Below are positions 12,586 through 25,573 of a stretch of 64,000 nt of DNA, in pieces. The notes under the pieces were generated by a model. It saw only the letters and a program-made list of their open reading frames with translations, made no database searches and was not told the DNA's origin. The number at the start of each line of letters is the position of its first letter. The stretch's first letter is position 1. Source of the stretch: Tubulanus polymorphus (lineage: Eukaryota; Nemertea; Palaeonemertea; Tubulaniformes; Tubulanidae); contig NC_134031.1 of the NCBI RefSeq assembly GCF_964204645.1, positions 1,674,001 through 1,738,000 of the forward strand. Reading direction: 5' to 3'. Position numbers and translations under genes: made by a program.

Positions 12586-15500
12586 CTGTATATTAATGTA
12601 TATCTTGTGTAGAGAGAGTTCTAATCGATCAGGCTCCGGTTCGACTCTACAGTCAAAATTACTTCATCAAACAACCAGTGTACTATTATTGTATTTGATA
12701 TGATATTATATTTGAGAGGTAGCACCACATGGCACCGCTGCTGTACTGCATGATCAGTGTGAAATAGATGAGCATTGATTTGAACAGCTGTCACCACTAA
12801 ACCAGTCAGACAGATACTACTAAATATGTGATATGTCGCTGGTGTAAATCGGCACGGACCGGTAAACTTCAATGAATTCTGTTCTGCGTTACATATGTAA
12901 TTGCATTATTATGTATTTATTTACACAGTATTGTATGATTTTTTACAAACTCAAGAATATTTTATGCGCAAAACTTTAGGAGGGAATTTAACATAATATC
13001 ATAACATTCGCTTCAAAGCGATTTATCAGCGACAAGTGACTCAGAGAGTTCATTTCTAATTCAGATGTTAACCAAGCCCGGAGTGAAATTCTAAGCGAGA
13101 ACAATGGTAACTGGGTCTTTAATTGTTGCAAATAATCATCTACAATCCAAGCGACAACTGACATTTTTAATAAGGGATCATTCATTTATTACATACGCAT
13201 AAGGGGAGGGGGAGGGGTAAGGGCAATTGCGTACTGTAACGCATGCATAATAAATGAATGATCCCTAAAGCTTTCAGCGTTAGTTACAGACCTGATAATG
13301 TATCGTTGTATCTGGCTGTTTTGAACAGTGATCTGAGGAACGAGTTGATAAAGTTGTTGAGACGCCATATTTTCGACCCACGACTGAACCATCGGGTTAT
13401 CAACATCTGACATCGCTCGCTGAATATAAACAATTATAAACAGTTTACACAACGATAATCAATTAAACTCGTGCCGTCAGAATCGAGATGAACTTACGAT
13501 ACGATTTCTAACTATGCGTTCAACTCCGCGAATTCCACTCGTCAAACAAAACCGCAACAAAGCGACATCTTCGTGTATCGCCGTACGACATTGATAGAAT
13601 AACGCATCGGCGAAGTGAGGATCATTCTCTGTAATAACAGTGTGAGAGTGAGACGGAGGACGGAATGGCGCAGACAAGAGAAAAGAGCTTAAGGAAAAGA
13701 TTTACACACGTACCTGGTGAATCGACAATGATTTTTAAAATAGCCGTCAATTGCACTCGGAAAAATTCTTGTAACGTTGCGTGTAGATTTATATTGTCTT
13801 CAATATCACCTTCAGACTACAATATACCGTATTACACAGTGATTCACGTTATTTTTGATAAATCTTAATAATTATTTTTGAGAGGATGGGCACTACGTCA
13901 ATGTCGTCTATATATCGAGGCTAGACTGGGGTTGACCCTAGTTCCAGGACTCGTTAACTACCTTTTAATTACCCTAGACTGGTTGCTGGTCAATTCAATT
14001 GAATTATCGATACATTCAAATCCAAAGTATCTTTAATATTAGATAATTTTACCATTGGCAATATCAAGCTATAGATGGCGTGACAATAAGCTCTTCCAGG
14101 GTTCCTACAGAACAGTCATTCCATAATTCAAGGACTTTTCGAGAAGAAAATTTCAAATTTCGAGGAGTGTCTGTATCACTTTCATATCTTGATTACTGTC
14201 GACTCCTCCTAAATCAGTTCTGTTTATCTGAGTAAACGATTTAATTCGTTGGTATCTGTGTACGTAATAACTAGACTCAAAACCTTAACATTTTCTAATT
14301 GCCAATTACTCAAAATTCAAGGAGTTTTCGAGGACTTTTGGGCATTTTGCTCAAATTCAAGAATATTCAAGGACCTTGCAAAATATTTTTGGGTTTAGAA
14401 TCAGTTTTCAAGAAGTCGAAGGGACCCTGTCTTGTTACCTCGGTGACGATGGCTGTGAAATAATCATCCAGATTGTCGATTGCTTCCTCCACTGCTTCGT
14501 CGATAACGGCTTGCGTCGGTTCTCGTCCTCGTAGAACTTTCTCCTGCACGAACGCCTGTAACGGCTGCTGCAGCCGACCGAGAGGCTGCGAACTACCGAA
14601 AAACACCTGCAGCAGATCGGAGAACGTCATATTCTGACCAACGACGACCAACAGTTCCGGTAGAAGACCTACAGTCAGAGAACACCGTGTTAGTTCACAC
14701 TAATCAATTAACAGTTGTGACTTGTGACATCCTAATAGTTCACTTCAAGAATATCCAGTATCCCTTTGAGACGTTTATTCAACATTTCAACTACATGTAC
14801 ATAGTGCGAGTCATCTTCAAGAATAGCAAAGATGGACTACTGAATTATAGGATACTGGTAGTATTCCTGGGCTGGGATACTGGTAGTATTGGCTGGATAC
14901 TGGGCTGGGTTTCCTAGATGTGGAAGAAAGATAAGTCCCAGGGAACATTTTGAAACATGTCAGTTATATCCATGGTTTCTCATTGTTACTATGGATTGGT
15001 GGTTGTCACCCGGATTGAGGATTTAACCCTAGGGATAGCTTTGATACCCAGTCTATGAAACCAGGCCCTGAAGATTAGGATAAAGTCGAAACATTGAAAA
15101 ATTTTTATTTTGGGATTTTCATACATGTTGCATTTAAGTTGTTCTGGTGATAATTTTACCTTCCCCAACGTTGAAATCGCTGACACTTTGTAAGAAATCA
15201 GCTAAAGTTGGTGAATTACTTCCATCTATCATCGCTTGTGAGAAATTAGCTCCTATTTGACTGACGAGTTGACTGAACATAGCGTCAGACATCGGAGGGT
15301 TACTAGCCCCAGTTGGATTACTACTGGCTCGTTGTGAATTCGTTCTATCACCCGATGCAGAAGCACTTCGACCCTACGAGAAAATCAAATCATATTACAA
15401 CTACTGAAACAATTCATTAGGTAGAATTTGAGAACTTTATCAAGGAAATTCGAAAAATGGTAGAATCAAGTATTCTATACATTTCAAGTCTAACAGGTAA

Positions 15501-18500
15501 CTTGCTGATTGACTTAAAACAAATTTCAAAACTTGCCCAAAATTCAAGAAGTTTTAGAGGTCTCGTATAAATCCTGAATATGATCTGTTCACAGATGATT
15601 TTTACCTGGGCTAGAATTTCTCCGAGTCTTCGTGCGAAATCCTGCGTATCCGCTGGCCTAGACGATGTATTCTGCGTAGCAGCGCCGCCTGGTGGTGTGA
15701 ACAACGCAGCGAATGGATTCGCGGCGCGAGTAGTCGAACTCGATGTTGTCGTCGTCGCAGCGCCTGTAGGTGGCGCTGGTGCTGGTTGGCGTGGTGCGCT
15801 GTGTACAGTCGTCGGCGCGCCACCTAGCCGCAATAAACAGAACAAATGATGAGAAATTCAGGTTCCAGTTCCACATAATCAATTCATTTTGAATGCTGTT
15901 GAACTGTGGAATCAGGTCTGGATCAGGTAATCCATCAGGTTTAATAATTTACCTTGTAAATGTGGATTTGGTTGATTAAGTAAAGCAGATATAATGTTGC
16001 TAACAGTAGATTCGCTATTCTGAAATAATTGAAACGAATCAATGTTAACTCAATCTATAAATCTAGCAGGATCCAGTTCCACAGTTGTGAGTTAAGATTC
16101 GACTCCGAGTTAACTCATTGAAAATGAATTGATTTTAACTCGAACTCATGACTGTGGAACTGGGTCCAGTAAAATAAACACGAAACCCAATATTTCTAAT
16201 CTATTCTAGCATCGACGAAAGACTAGCTGTAATAAATCAGTACCTGATTCTGTCGTTGAAGTTCGGCTTGTAGAGCCTGAAAGTGTCTCGATTGACACGG
16301 TAAATACGGATCTGGATTACGCAATTCAAACGGTAATAAACCGGGAATTTGTGGCATACCGTTTCCAGATCTACCGTTACCGCCACCGTTAACGCGAGTT
16401 GAACCATTCGTCCTGAAGTTAACCACTAATAATTGTAAATAGCTTCCCACTCGCATGAATGGATTTTAGTATAATTCCTACAATCAAACTCAGTTCAAGT
16501 CGTTGTAGTTTGGATGATCATAATGTTAATGACTTATCCAAATAACGACTTACTACGTAGTAAATTGAATTGGAAATATGAAATAGTGATGACTTCAGCA
16601 ATGTGATGACTTATCCAATGATGAGTTAGATTGTAGTTTCTGAATTCAGTTTATTACCTTGATGAATTAGTACCGGTAGTTGTGGCTGATGTTCTTGCGG
16701 CTGAAGCTGAGCTTGTCGATGTTGCTGTTGTCGTCATATTTGCGGCCGCGGTTTGAGAATTCGGTAGATTTCCATTAGCCCCGATAATTATAGCACTTCC
16801 CTGAGGAGTTCCCTGACCAGCTGAAAATAACAAGCAATATCATACAATGAATAGATATGAAGTAAAGAGGAAATCTGCGCTGTATCGATCATCTTTGAAT
16901 GAACCAATTGATCAAAGTCTAAGTGGTAAATTTGCTTCAGATGATTCAATCATAATGAATTCAGAATACTATGCGACTAAGAGATGTTTTATGTTAACAC
17001 GAATGATGAAAGGCTAGAAATGATAGATTGCTCTTTACCGATTCTCTGACTAGCAGCCTGTAGAGCCATTTGAATGATATTTTGCATGACTGGATTTTGT
17101 CCATTAGCAGCCGCAGCACCGGTAGTAGGAGTTCCTCCTGTAGCGTTCGTAGTCGATGTTCCTGTAAAATTCAGATTTCATTCTTCCACAAAAACTAATT
17201 GCAATCACCCAGAAGCAGCGATACAATTATTTGGGAATGAGTGTCACACGATTGAACTGATCGACCGGACTCCTCTACGGGTACGTAACTTACTGGTTGA
17301 GCTAGTAGTAGTGCTGCCACCTACTGGATGATCGTCATCACTATGTTCGTCTGCACTATCACTAACGAGATGAGCGGTCACGCTGTTAAAACTCATTGTA
17401 TTCGGACCGACTTCCATGAACACGTACGGGTTTGAACTGGCTATAGTTGTTCCACTGGTCGGCATATTCCCTCCCTGAAACTAAACCAATCATTCATCAT
17501 AATAGACAGTAATAACCGTCTTATATCTGTCAGAAAACTTCATGATTGACGCACCAACGTTCCTAGTTACATGAATTCAAAATTCCCAAGTTTTTCATGG
17601 GTGACTTATCGATATTCCAAACGGAAATGAACCGATAGAATCGTACTACACTGGGATTGATGTCATTGTTTTAGTGGTGCCCTGGCAAATGCTTTGTGAA
17701 GTGTAAAATTAATTTCCCAAATGTCCCCCCCACAGATTAGAGTAAAATCTATCAATTCCCAAATATTTCTAAACCAGGGAATATCGTTTTAAAATTTCTA
17801 CTTTCCTTCAATTGAATTAGAGTCTATGGAAACCAATCTCTGGAATATAAAGTTAGTTTTAAACACATACCGGTAATCGGATACCAAATGGCGCCTGTCC
17901 TCGGGTAGCCGAGTTCGTTTGAGAACCGTTCGTATTGTTAGCCGCTGTCGCCGGTGTTGCGGTCGACGACGTCGTTGTCGTGGTCGCAGCAGACGCCTGA
18001 TTCCGTCGTGACGTACGAGGACTTCCGGCCATCGCTGTATTCAAACTAATCTGAGCCTGCGCAATGATTGAAAACAAAGAACAGTCGTTGAGTACCGGAA
18101 ATGAATTTCGGGTGCGAAAACTAAATATTTCAAGTATTTCCTACCTGAACGGGTATAGTTTGATGAATGACAGCTGTAGGGGGCGGTGATGGTACCGGGG
18201 GTGCGGTTAGTTCACGAGGTCGAGAGCTCGTACAATCTAACATGATGTCACTGATAGCGTGATAGGCGTGTCCTATATGATGCATCACTTCGCTGACAGT
18301 ATTTACCAGTCTCTGAGTTCCGATACATTCCTCACTCTATATCCATTATAAACACAAGAAAATTAGGAGCTATGAATTAAACTATATACAATAGAACAGG
18401 GTGGCCACTTAAATTTGACATGCTTTTTCCCTATTTCCTGACATGAACGTTGTTTTCCCTGACTTGATCTGCTACGAATCCAATCTATTTAACGCTCTCA

Positions 18501-21273
18501 AATACGTAAGACATAGACGGAAACGGTTTGATTTTAGGTGCGATCCAGCCGACTGAACACATTTCTCTGATTTCCAGGTAAGAGTTCACCCTTAGATCAC
18601 GAGGGACCAATGAACAGTAAGTGAATTCTGGGGCAGATTGAGCGATGATGTGTTGAAATCACATGAATATGAAAAGAGACTCTCAAATATTTTGCCACAC
18701 CATAATCAGGGGCAACTGGATCTACGGGTCGGGTTCACTAATCAATCGATCCGTTTGAATACTGACCCCCGATTCTAACTGCGGATCGTCAATGAGAACA
18801 CGTTGATAACGTTCCATCAATGGTTGCATTCGTTGCTGTAGTTCGAATACTTCATTCATCAGATTTCCGAGGACGGGGGTTTCAGGGTTTCTAGAAATAT
18901 ACAACACAATATTCCAATATAACAACAGAAAAGAGAATGTAGTTGAAGATCGAAAATCTGTTACACGGAATGTTTTTACCAATCTTCACAGATCTACATT
19001 GTTAAATATTCAGTTTTATAATAGACTGTCATCATTGATTTTAAGTTTTCCAAACTCTGTTGAAACAACTGTCTAATGTCTTAAAACATTATAGGAAATA
19101 AACTCAATAACTTTAACTCTTAACTTGAAACTAAACACTATGGGTCCAAGAAAATAATGTAAACTTTTATATTTCTATCTTAAGTGATTAAATCCTTCTA
19201 TGAAGAGTATGGCGTTTCAAGCAATTATCAACATCTGGTTTTGAAACTCAGTAGTGATACGTACGGTTCTCTAGTCTGTGCGCTAGTATTCGTCGGTGTC
19301 GCGTTATCTGTCGTACCGCTTTGAACTGATGATGAATTAGCACCCACTGACCCCGACGTTGTCCCGGATGAACTCGATTCCGTTGTCTGAGATTCTTCAG
19401 TTGTCGACGCCGATTCCGTTTCATTCGGATTCTAAAACGAAGTAATAACCATTTTAACGATTGATGATAATGTTTTCAAAATTCACGTTGATAATATTTC
19501 AGATGGAAAAGGTTTTTTCACGTTGAACTTGCCTCGTATTTATGCAGAGCTTCTCTGGCGCTGCGTAACATACGTTGAATCATTTTAATTCTCTGTTGAG
19601 CCTCGCTGGGAGCTCGAGCAGACGACTGGTTCAGATTGATGTGTACGTCAACAGCTGATCCATCAGTCTATAAACACAACACAACTTTTAATATCAGGTT
19701 TTCAGCTTTATAACGTATCAATCCGGTTCCAACCAGAGATGTTTCCAGGCCATTTTACATACAATTGTCCAATATTCTGATCATCCACACTTCACATGTG
19801 TTCAGAACTTCTAACACCAGAGATTAGACGTTTCATAAGCATACCTTCAAAAACCGATCACAAAAATAGTGAATCTTGAAGGAGTGGTTCAGGACCGAGG
19901 GTATTGTTTAGGAACAGCAAATTTATACCTGCATTGGCGTAGCTGTTCAAAATTTCAAAACTTAGAGCAATCTATCTTCACCTATAGTCTTTTAAGAGCA
20001 GTATTTCGAAATTACATTTTTAACTAATAAATTCATACTAACCGATGTCCTTGAAGTGACGTGAGCGTGACGTCCTGATTCACCCATACCGGATAAAACC
20101 TGCTGTACAATATTCTACACAAAAAATAAAACACCATTTCAATCAAAAATAAATCTGACCTAAAAAACAATTCTCAAATCTTCAACAAAACTTGATTGAA
20201 AATCATCAATTTTGGGGATGTTACCTGTACATGGTTTGGGTCGCTGAGGGGTTCACCGGGCATTCCGCCACCGAACGAACCAAACGAGAAACTAGCACCA
20301 GCAGCGCCACCTGGTGTTGAAGACGATCGATTACTGCTAGCGCTACTGCTACTCGGAGGCGGTCGACTGCCGGGCGGCGCTCGCTGTACGACATGGATCA
20401 CTTTACCGTGTACATCTATTCAGATAATACAAGAAACGGTGTCATTGTTTCAATAAAACAAAGAATTGTTGTGACAGTAGTGACAGACACCTGCGACAGT
20501 AGTGACAGACACCTGCGACAGTAGCGACAGTAGTGACAGACACCTGCGACTGTAGTGACACCTGCGCGAGATTTGCTTACCGTACTCTGTCAACTTTTTT
20601 TCATCCTGTAAAACTCGTCCTTGGAAAATTAATCGCTGACGATCGACTGGAATTTCCTGAAAAAAACAAAGAGACAAATATCAAAATATCAGTAGAAGTT
20701 TTTAGAAGATAATGAGACTAACTCAATTAACTCCTGGGGCTGGTTGCTCGGACGATAATAGCTGGTTACAGTTATGGTACAGGTGGATGCAAATTCAATC
20801 GTCACAATGTAATTCATCCACTGGTTATAACTGTAACCAACTTTTGAGAAACCGACCCCCGATGGTTTTAATTGACATTTTTCAATAGGGCTAAGAATGG
20901 TTATTTATAGATCCAGCTCTATTTTCTACATAATGAATTAGACGTTTAGTTTGTAAGATTGATACAAATCCTGGGACACCAGTTTTAGAGACTGGGCCAA
21001 CAGTTTCACTCTGCAGTTCTCTGCTTGTCTGATACCTGTCTATAAAACTCGAAGTCGCCAATAACTTACAATAGAACTCGCGATTTTCTCTTTGAACTGT
21101 TTTACTGTCGTCTATAAATAAGACGAAATTCTAATTAGATATTTTAGACACACGGACAAGTGACGGTCATTATTGACTGACACTCTTTCTTGACTTGATT
21201 CCATACTTACACTTTCAGGAACTGAATAACTTTTATTCTGCCCTTCCAATGTCTTTACAGACACATCCAACAT
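11315..21273 (-). CDS. BAG6: Large proline-rich protein BAG6 (Scythe/BAT3), complete
   Basis: Twenty-five coding exons, 5' to 3': 21211-21273, 21070-21111, 20581-20656, 20225-20415, 20043-20114, 19533-19667, 19265-19431, 18726-18890, 18145-18334, 17871-18056, 17294-17474, 17039-17161, 16658-16820, 16244-16412, 15953-16019, 15606-15823, 15160-15373, 14439-14668, 13714-13816, 13498-13628, 13292-13419, 12383-12533, 12203-12298, 12010-12117, 11315-11590. Phases agree throughout, giving 1214 residues (human about 1130). The N-terminal ubiquitin-like domain is clear ([18 protein letters not shown], then [16 protein letters not shown]). The middle is Ser/Thr/Pro-rich with [19 protein letters not shown]. 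The C-terminus has [15 protein letters not shown], the nuclear signal AKRRK, and the BAG-like end [14 protein letters not shown]6 is a chaperone holdase that guides tail-anchored proteins and defective nascent chains to the proteasome. Intron 6 uses a GC donor. Confidence 0.95.
11709..11835. repeat. Foldback element, family A (GGGGCCGGTTGC type)
   Basis: It begins GGGGCCGGTTGCTGAGTCAT and ends GGAACTGGCCCC, an imperfect inverted complement. It lies in the last BAG6 intron, directly beside a second, related element. Confidence 0.6.
11838..11982. repeat. Second family A foldback element, adjacent copy
   Basis: It begins GGGGGCCGGTTGCAGTCATG and ends GCCATAACTGTGCAACTGGC. The arms pair through CTTAA/TTAAG-containing sequence. 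Together with the preceding copy it forms a side-by-side pair. Confidence 0.6.
12543..12583. repeat. (ATT)n microsatellite
   Basis: About thirteen uninterrupted TAT/ATT triplets lie in the BAG6 intron just upstream of the exon starting at 12533, close to its branch-point region. Confidence 0.95.
14097..14429. repeat. Short inverted-repeat element, family D (CAGGGTCCCTAC ends)
   Basis: It runs from CAGGGTTCCTACAG to TCGAAGGGACCCTG, with repeated AAGGAGTTTTCGAGGACTTT-like blocks inside. It sits in BAG6 intron 18, and its right end is about 9 bases from the exon 18 donor. Copies occur at 60849-61183, and partly at 29165-29310 and 37140-37395. Confidence 0.6.
16068..16169. repeat. Foldback element, family A (AGTTCCACAG type)
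   Basis: GGATCCAGTTCCACAGTTGT at the left and TGACTGTGGAACTGGGTCC at the right are near-perfect inverted complements around a short AT-rich middle with GAGTTAACTC. It lies in a BAG6 intron. The same arm is amplified in tandem at 49445-49626. Confidence 0.75.
20465..20572. repeat. Minisatellite, unit near GACAGTAGTGACAGACACCTGC
   Basis: Four to five imperfect copies lie in BAG6 intron 3, immediately beside the exon 3 donor at 20580. Confidence 0.8.
20738..20868. repeat. Foldback element, family A-like (GGGGCTGGTTGC ends)
   Basis: GGGGCTGGTTGCTCGG and AGAAACCGACCCC form the outer ends. The inner arms TGGTTACAGTTAT and ATAACTGTAACCA are exact complements. It lies in a BAG6 intron. Confidence 0.65.
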
Positions 21274-21792
21274 TTTGAAGAGGATTCTATTACAATAGAG
21301 TTCCTGGAGAAGAATACACAGAATACAACCCTATTGAATCGATGATAGGACTCCTTAATAAAATTTATTTTTTTCAGTATTTAGCACGATCAACACCGTT
21401 TTAATTAATTGGCCTTTTAATTGACGGTCGATTATCTGGTTAACCTTTAGATAAATTCGGATGTATTCTTTTATTGTATACTTAGAATAATTCGCGTTTT
21501 AAAGTCTGTAGTTTGTCTTACCGCGAGTTTATGAAGATAAAATTTGGAAATTTCTCAATAAAAGTTTTGACCGGAAATTCACGTAATGCTATTCAAAGGC
21601 GCATGCGCATTGACCTGTTATTCGATGGTGTTCGGCGATACTTAGTATTACCAATTCAATTCAATTGACATTATATTAGAAGTTCAAAGAACGGTTTTGG
21701 GCGGTGCTTAGTGTGACAATTTCTCAAGGTCGTAGAGCTTTTCTTGAATTCTTCCCAATTTTCATGACTTTTCCCCCAATTTTCATGACTAA
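21274..21792. promoter_or_regulatory. Bidirectional BAG6/COQ4 promoter with NRF1-type site
   Basis: The 519 bases between two divergent start codons contain the palindrome GCGCATGCGC at 21599-21608, the consensus core bound by NRF1. NRF1 controls many nuclear genes for mitochondrial proteins, which fits COQ4. No TATA box is obvious. The region is CpG-containing relative to its AT-rich surroundings. Confidence 0.6.
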
Positions 21793-24129
21793 ATGATGTT
21801 TAAATCCACTGTGCTTGAATTATTGCGTAAATCAACAACTAACAACGTATCGAAAAGATTTTTGCCGACATTCATTAACCCTGGTAAGAGTAGAGATAAA
21901 TTCAAGACAACCTATGCCTTCTTACACGTAGACTTTAGTTTTAGTCTCTATAGAGTGAGGCCTACTCCAGCCTTCACCACACACCACAGACACACAGTCA
22001 GTACCCATAGAGACAACACCATCCTATCCATTGGCATCAGTACCATACACTACTATCAGTGAAAGCCTAATGACAGTGACCAACTTTTAGCACCATCACT
22101 ATCATCATCAGTGCCAGTGGAAGCCTTCTGTTACTAATCCTCTCACCTGCTGACCAGATTGTCCTACTTAGATTTTGTTGTTGTCAGTGTATCATATCCA
22201 TATCCTGAAAACCTGTTATTTTATTTAGGTTCTGTTCAGTGTTGTGTGGTGTGTAAACAGTGATTGCCTGTGGCGCAGTATTAATATAGAAGATCTTTAA
22301 AAACCATTGCCTGTATTGTTAAAGTGGTCCTTCGTTTCTATTCATATTGTTCTACTCAAAATCTTAGCTTTGACTTTTTAAATTACAGATTATTCAGCGA
22401 ATACCGCTGGTAATGGAGCATCTGAAGATGGTGGGAAAAGTAATAAGAGATGGTATGAAAGAGGATCGGATTATGATCTGTTATACGAAGGTCATATACC
22501 TACGACCCTATTTCAGAAGGGCCTACTCGCTGTAGGATCAGCTTGTATGTCACTATACAATCCAGCTAGGGATGGTAATACATTCAACAAGTCATTTGCA
22601 GAAATGAATCTAGGTTTATTTTTAGTAAACTGTATTTTGTTTTCTTCGTTCAGATATGATATGTTCGCTCGGAGAATCGTCGGGGTATTTCGCCTTGAAG
22701 AGAATGAGGTCTAAAATGTTAGCCGATCCGACTGGGCGTCTTATTCTGCGGTAAGGCTTCCATTCATCACTGTTTATTTTAGAAGTAATTATCAATGGCT
22801 GCCGCTTCATTCTAGGAATATTTATTTTTCAGAGAGAAACCACGAATCAATTCGACGACTGTTGATCTCGATTATTTAGCGAGTCTTCCTGAAGACACAT
22901 TCGGTAAAACTTACAGTAATTGGCTGAAAAAAAATGTAAGTATCATAACTCGAGTTGATACACAGTATCCGTGTAAGATGAATTATGAGAAAAATCCCAC
23001 AATAAATTCAGCCTAAGATGAATCGTGTACGCCTGATTATTGCTTACAGTCTTTAGCTGAAATGTTGTCTGCTTAAGAAGGGAAATCCTCATTTGAGCAT
23101 TTTGAAATCAACATACATAAATTTAATTTTGATTACGAATACAAATAATTATTACACTCCAACCATTTCCATGGTATATGGAGGAGAAAACAGTATTTAC
23201 AATTATATACAAAAACAGTAGATAGAAGCACTTTGAAACATAACAAACGTTATTTACAACAAACTACTTACACACTACCAGAGGAAGGATCTATATACAT
23301 CTAGACCTAATTTGATAAATTTAGCCGGTTGAATATTTGTAATTAGTGCTGCCCTATATTTGTTGTAGAAAGTAACGCCGGACGCTCGACGTGAGGTGAA
23401 TTTCATTGATGATGTTGAACTAGCGTACGTGATGCAGAGATATCGAGAATGTCACGATTTATATCATACGATTCTGGGAATGCCGACGAATATGATCGGA
23501 GAGGTCGCCGTTAAATGGGTCGAAGCGCTTCAGACCGGTTTACCGTTATGCGTGCTCGGTGGGATGTTTGGATCATTGCGTCTCGGACCGAAGTATGTTC
23601 ATCCAATTATTCATCCGGATTAACCTTTTCAGTTTTGACTAATCAATAACTGAAAGTGCTGGAGATGATTTGAAAATTGTTTGGAAATTCCATCCCAGGG
23701 TGTTGAATAATGAATTGAGCACATCTACACCGTGGTGCGATGTATCACTAGTTAATATTTCATTATGTTTGTCAGGTGCTGCTACCTATCAATAGAGATA
23801 AAAACTAATAACATCAATACACCGTAATGTTGTGTATTAGCAAAGTTCATCACCAATTCCATTAAGGGGTTTTAAATTGAGTAAATTTTGCTAGGAATTT
23901 TTATGAGGTATCTCCCTTACAGAAGGTTACAAACTTTTTACTGATTTAAGAAATTTGCTTCTTGAATTTCAGACATCGCGCCCGTTACCTGGAGAAGTAT
24001 TTACCGTGGGCGTTGAGGGTTGGAATGGATGGACGATTTCTGATGAATGTTTATTTCGAAAAACATTGGCAGGATAATCTAGACGATCTACGAGCTGAAT
24101 TGAACATTCTTAAACCGCCAGATCCGTGA
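21793..24129 (+). CDS. COQ4: Ubiquinone biosynthesis protein COQ4 homologue, mitochondrial
   Basis: Six exons, 21793-21883, 22389-22574, 22654-22750, 22833-22935, 23369-23592 and 23973-24129 (TGA 24127-24129), total 285 residues, close to the usual 265. The first exon encodes a basic leader with no acidic residue but one Glu ([20 protein letters not shown]), consistent with mitochondrial import. The family blocks are clear: [20 protein letters not shown], then [13 protein letters not shown]. The metal-binding signature HDLYH is followed eleven residues later by Glu (H-D-x-x-H-x11-E). The C-terminus has [22 protein letters not shown]4 organises the coenzyme Q synthesis complex on the matrix side of the inner membrane. 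It is divergent from BAG6, sharing a 519-base promoter. Two start ATGs are adjacent (MM). Confidence 0.95.
23617..23900. repeat. Degenerate copy of inverted-repeat family B
   Basis: It contains ATTAACCTTTTCAGT and CACCGTGGTGCGATGTAT, as in the better-preserved copies at 53835-53977 and 58442-58806. It lies in the last COQ4 intron. Confidence 0.4.
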
Positions 24130-25290
24130 TGATTATGACGACAGGAAAATCTTAGAAAATCTTAGAAAATATGTGCCATAATTAATGTAGATTGATTGAT
24201 ACTACAGTTAACCTTGCATTACTCAAGACCTGACTAATTATGACAATAGCAAAAGCATTTTCTGATTTCCTAACATAATTTCCAATTCTAAAATCAGATT
24301 TTCACTTTTGCCTGTCTCAGGTTGCCTAAGTTAGGCAAGGTGTATTGTAATATATTTTATTCTGAAACTAGTCTTAGCTCACTGGTTTGTGTTTTGGCCT
24401 CCTTGTATACGTGTCTTTAGAAACCAGAACCAGTTGAATTCAAACTTTTTTCATATTGAGCACTTGATTAAGTTCACACACTCTGGAACTGGTTGTATGC
24501 TGAATGAAGAGTGCTATAATTTGTTGTAACGTATTTTATTAGAAACTGTTTATGAAAATAAATACAAAATTTATCTGAACTGAACTCGGTTATCTTGTTT
24601 TATTTAAAAGTGTGCTTTCTAGTCTGTCGTTTTACCGGACTTTGCCGATGATGGAACTGCTGGGCAATTCGACCAGTGACAACAAGCACCATATGTAGAT
24701 AATTGCTACGGTTTCCTTTAACTGTTTTACGAACAATCAGAATTACATTTATTTCAAATGGATAAAATAGAACAATACCAGTACGGCTATCGACAATGGA
24801 GCATAATAAAACCCTCAATTCATTTACTACCACGATCTTTCTCATCAATTAGCTGTGGATAATTTCAAAAGAGCCGACGCAAACTTTGATCTTTAGATTT
24901 TTCTATTGTGATCATCTGGCTAAAATATTATAACTCAAAACAGTGAATTAATGTACAAATATTTATCAGTTATGTGTTTGTTTTCCAATTACGGCTAAAA
25001 CCTTTGATCTATTGAGTAGTTTATCTATTGCTGGATGTTTCTATCCCGCGACTTCGGTGACGTTAATCGTTCTATTCATCATCGAGACATGGCGGAAAAC
25101 TAATGTTTTTTAATTCTGACGATAGAAAACAAAGCGCGTATGTGATGACTGATATTCATTTAGTACAATTGAATACAATGGGAATTCTCACGATTCACAA
25201 TGTTTCTTGAATACAGCAACTAGTTGATGAATCTGTTTCTCTGATCGTGAACAATGAAAATCGAACATCTGTGAACTGTGAAGAAAACGA
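24130..25290. other. Intergenic region downstream of COQ4
   Basis: It holds the COQ4 3' untranslated region (AATAAA at 24559) and the upstream region of the small secreted gene. No further exon or repeat array was recognised. Confidence 0.5.
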
Positions 25291-25355
25291 ATAAAAGCAG
25301 ACGATTTTCGAGGTTTAATCAGTCGAATTTTATCAGACACCAAGAAGACATCAAG
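25291..25355 (+). promoter_or_regulatory. TATA box and 5' untranslated exon of small secreted gene
   Basis: ATAAAAG at 25291 is a good TATA element about 30 bases before a short untranslated exon that ends in a strong donor at 25356 (CAAG before GTAAGT). The exon splices to the acceptor at 25573, directly before the start ATG. TATA-driven promoters like this usually belong to strongly or inducibly expressed secreted proteins. Confidence 0.6.
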
Positions 25356-25573
25356 GTAAGTCTAATTCAATAAGCATAACTATCTACTAGAAACTCTTAT
25401 TCAGAGAGGATTAAGTTAGCGCCAGCGGACTGGTCACCAATGACCACATTTCTAAACAAGTTCAATTGCTACAGTTTTGTTGTGCAGTGGTTGGGTCTCT
25501 GGGCTGGAATGCTGTTAGTCCCAGGTTCGATTCTCACATCGATATGTACATCATCATTTTTTTCTTATTTCAG

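Noticed and set aside
15580-15882. Plus- and minus-strand alternative frames in the BAG6 exon at 15606-15823
   Set aside because: They are shadows of a GC-rich exon; only the BAG6 frame keeps phase with neighbours.
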